From NCBI GenBank assembly GCA_009469585.1, contig SSXW01000014.1, forward strand, positions 34,003-98,002: a stretch of 64,000 bases of DNA. The letters are read 5' to 3'. Below, one piece after another: positions 63,834-64,000 of the stretch. Every line of letters begins with the position of its first letter. Positions within the stretch are counted from its first letter, which is position 1. The DNA comes from Dechloromonas sp. Dech2017 (lineage in GTDB: Bacteria > Pseudomonadota > Gammaproteobacteria > Burkholderiales > Rhodocyclaceae). A program made the translations under genes and the position numbers. The notes beneath the pieces are model-generated. The model searched no databases, was not told the DNA's origin, and was given only the letters and a program-made list of their open reading frames with translations.

Positions 63834-64000
63834 ATGATCAAAAATATTGCCAAGAAATCTCTGCTGGTCGCCTTGCTGGCTGGCGTCGGCTTCACCGCCG
63901 TGGCCCAGGAGCGCGTTTACCTGATCGACGGCCGCGACGTCGTGGCCAAGAGCGGCACCGGCCTGTGCTGGCGCGATGGCTACTGGACCCCGGCCGCTGC
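63834..64000 (+). CDS. OmpA-family outer membrane protein, N-terminal part
   Basis: The window ends after 55 residues. A signal peptide (MIKNIAKKSLLVALLAGVGFTAVAQ) precedes VYLIDGRDVVAKSGTGLCWRDGYWTPAAA, a stretch found at the start of betaproteobacterial OmpA-like proteins. GAGGGAAAACA upstream acts as ribosome-binding site. The C-terminal peptidoglycan-binding domain is not visible. Confidence 0.8.
   Translation, partial: MIKNIAKKSLLVALLAGVGFTAVAQERVYLIDGRDVVAKSGTGLCWRDGYWTPAA

Overview
The window looks like a chromosomal segment of a high-GC betaproteobacterium, most likely Rhodocyclales (Dechloromonas/Azonexus-like). This is inferred from gene order (gyrA-serC-pheA-hisC-tyrA, aroA-cmk fused, rpsA-ihfB-lapA-lapB), from nadE beside glnB, and from the style of the sulfur and signalling genes. 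No database was searched. No tRNA, rRNA, CRISPR array, prophage or insertion sequence was seen, and no gap between genes exceeds about 215 bases.

Layout. 0-5 kb: the end of a parvulin isomerase, two HDOD proteins flanking a NosD-like periplasmic protein, then cysB. 5-9 kb: an assimilatory sulfate/sulfite set (sulfite exporter-like permease, cysI, a DUF934 partner, cysH) divergent from cysB. 9-19 kb: a four-PAS hybrid histidine kinase, a type-2 argC, an unusual three-domain fusion (cyclic-nucleotide-binding-like domain + acetate kinase + PduL phosphotransacylase), a cytochrome c, a PilZ protein, a Yip1-like membrane protein, an MscS channel and lolA. 19-28 kb: ftsK, a Crp/Fnr regulator, trxB, an Smr protein, glnB, nadE, ppa, an exonuclease and cysM. 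28.6-37.4 kb (all minus): hldD, hldA, ugd, lapB, lapA, ihfB, rpsA and aroA-cmk, linking heptose/LPS supply, LPS control and housekeeping. 37.4-53.4 kb: a surface-glycan cluster with 15 genes, mostly joined by 4-base overlaps, with a bacillosamine-type module (pglF/E/D/C-like plus a GT4), a flippase, a GT-C-like membrane protein, an N-formyltransferase, a FemAB-like transferase, an unrecognised Rossmann protein and two further amino-sugar modules. 53.5-62.3 kb: galE, periplasmic DNA ligase ligE, then tyrA, hisC, pheA, serC and gyrA. 62.4-64 kb: an MtaD-like deaminase and the start of an OmpA-family protein.

The most interesting signal is not a gene. A short motif, CGCTGCGGTCRAC or a one-base variant in the first position, recurs nine times on both strands, usually followed by one or two A/T-rich tracts and often ending near CAAAAATCGAAAT. 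It lies between genes and also inside gyrA, serC, hldD, cysH, argC, lolA and ligE. A conserved core followed by spaced A/T tracts resembles the DNA uptake signal sequences of Pasteurellaceae, and ligE, a family reported to associate with natural competence, is in the same window. A second repeat family, a GCAGAG-rich hairpin, occurs twice between genes. The surface-glycan cluster together with galE and ligE separates tyrA from aroA-cmk, which normally lie next to each other, so it looks like an insertion into a conserved operon.
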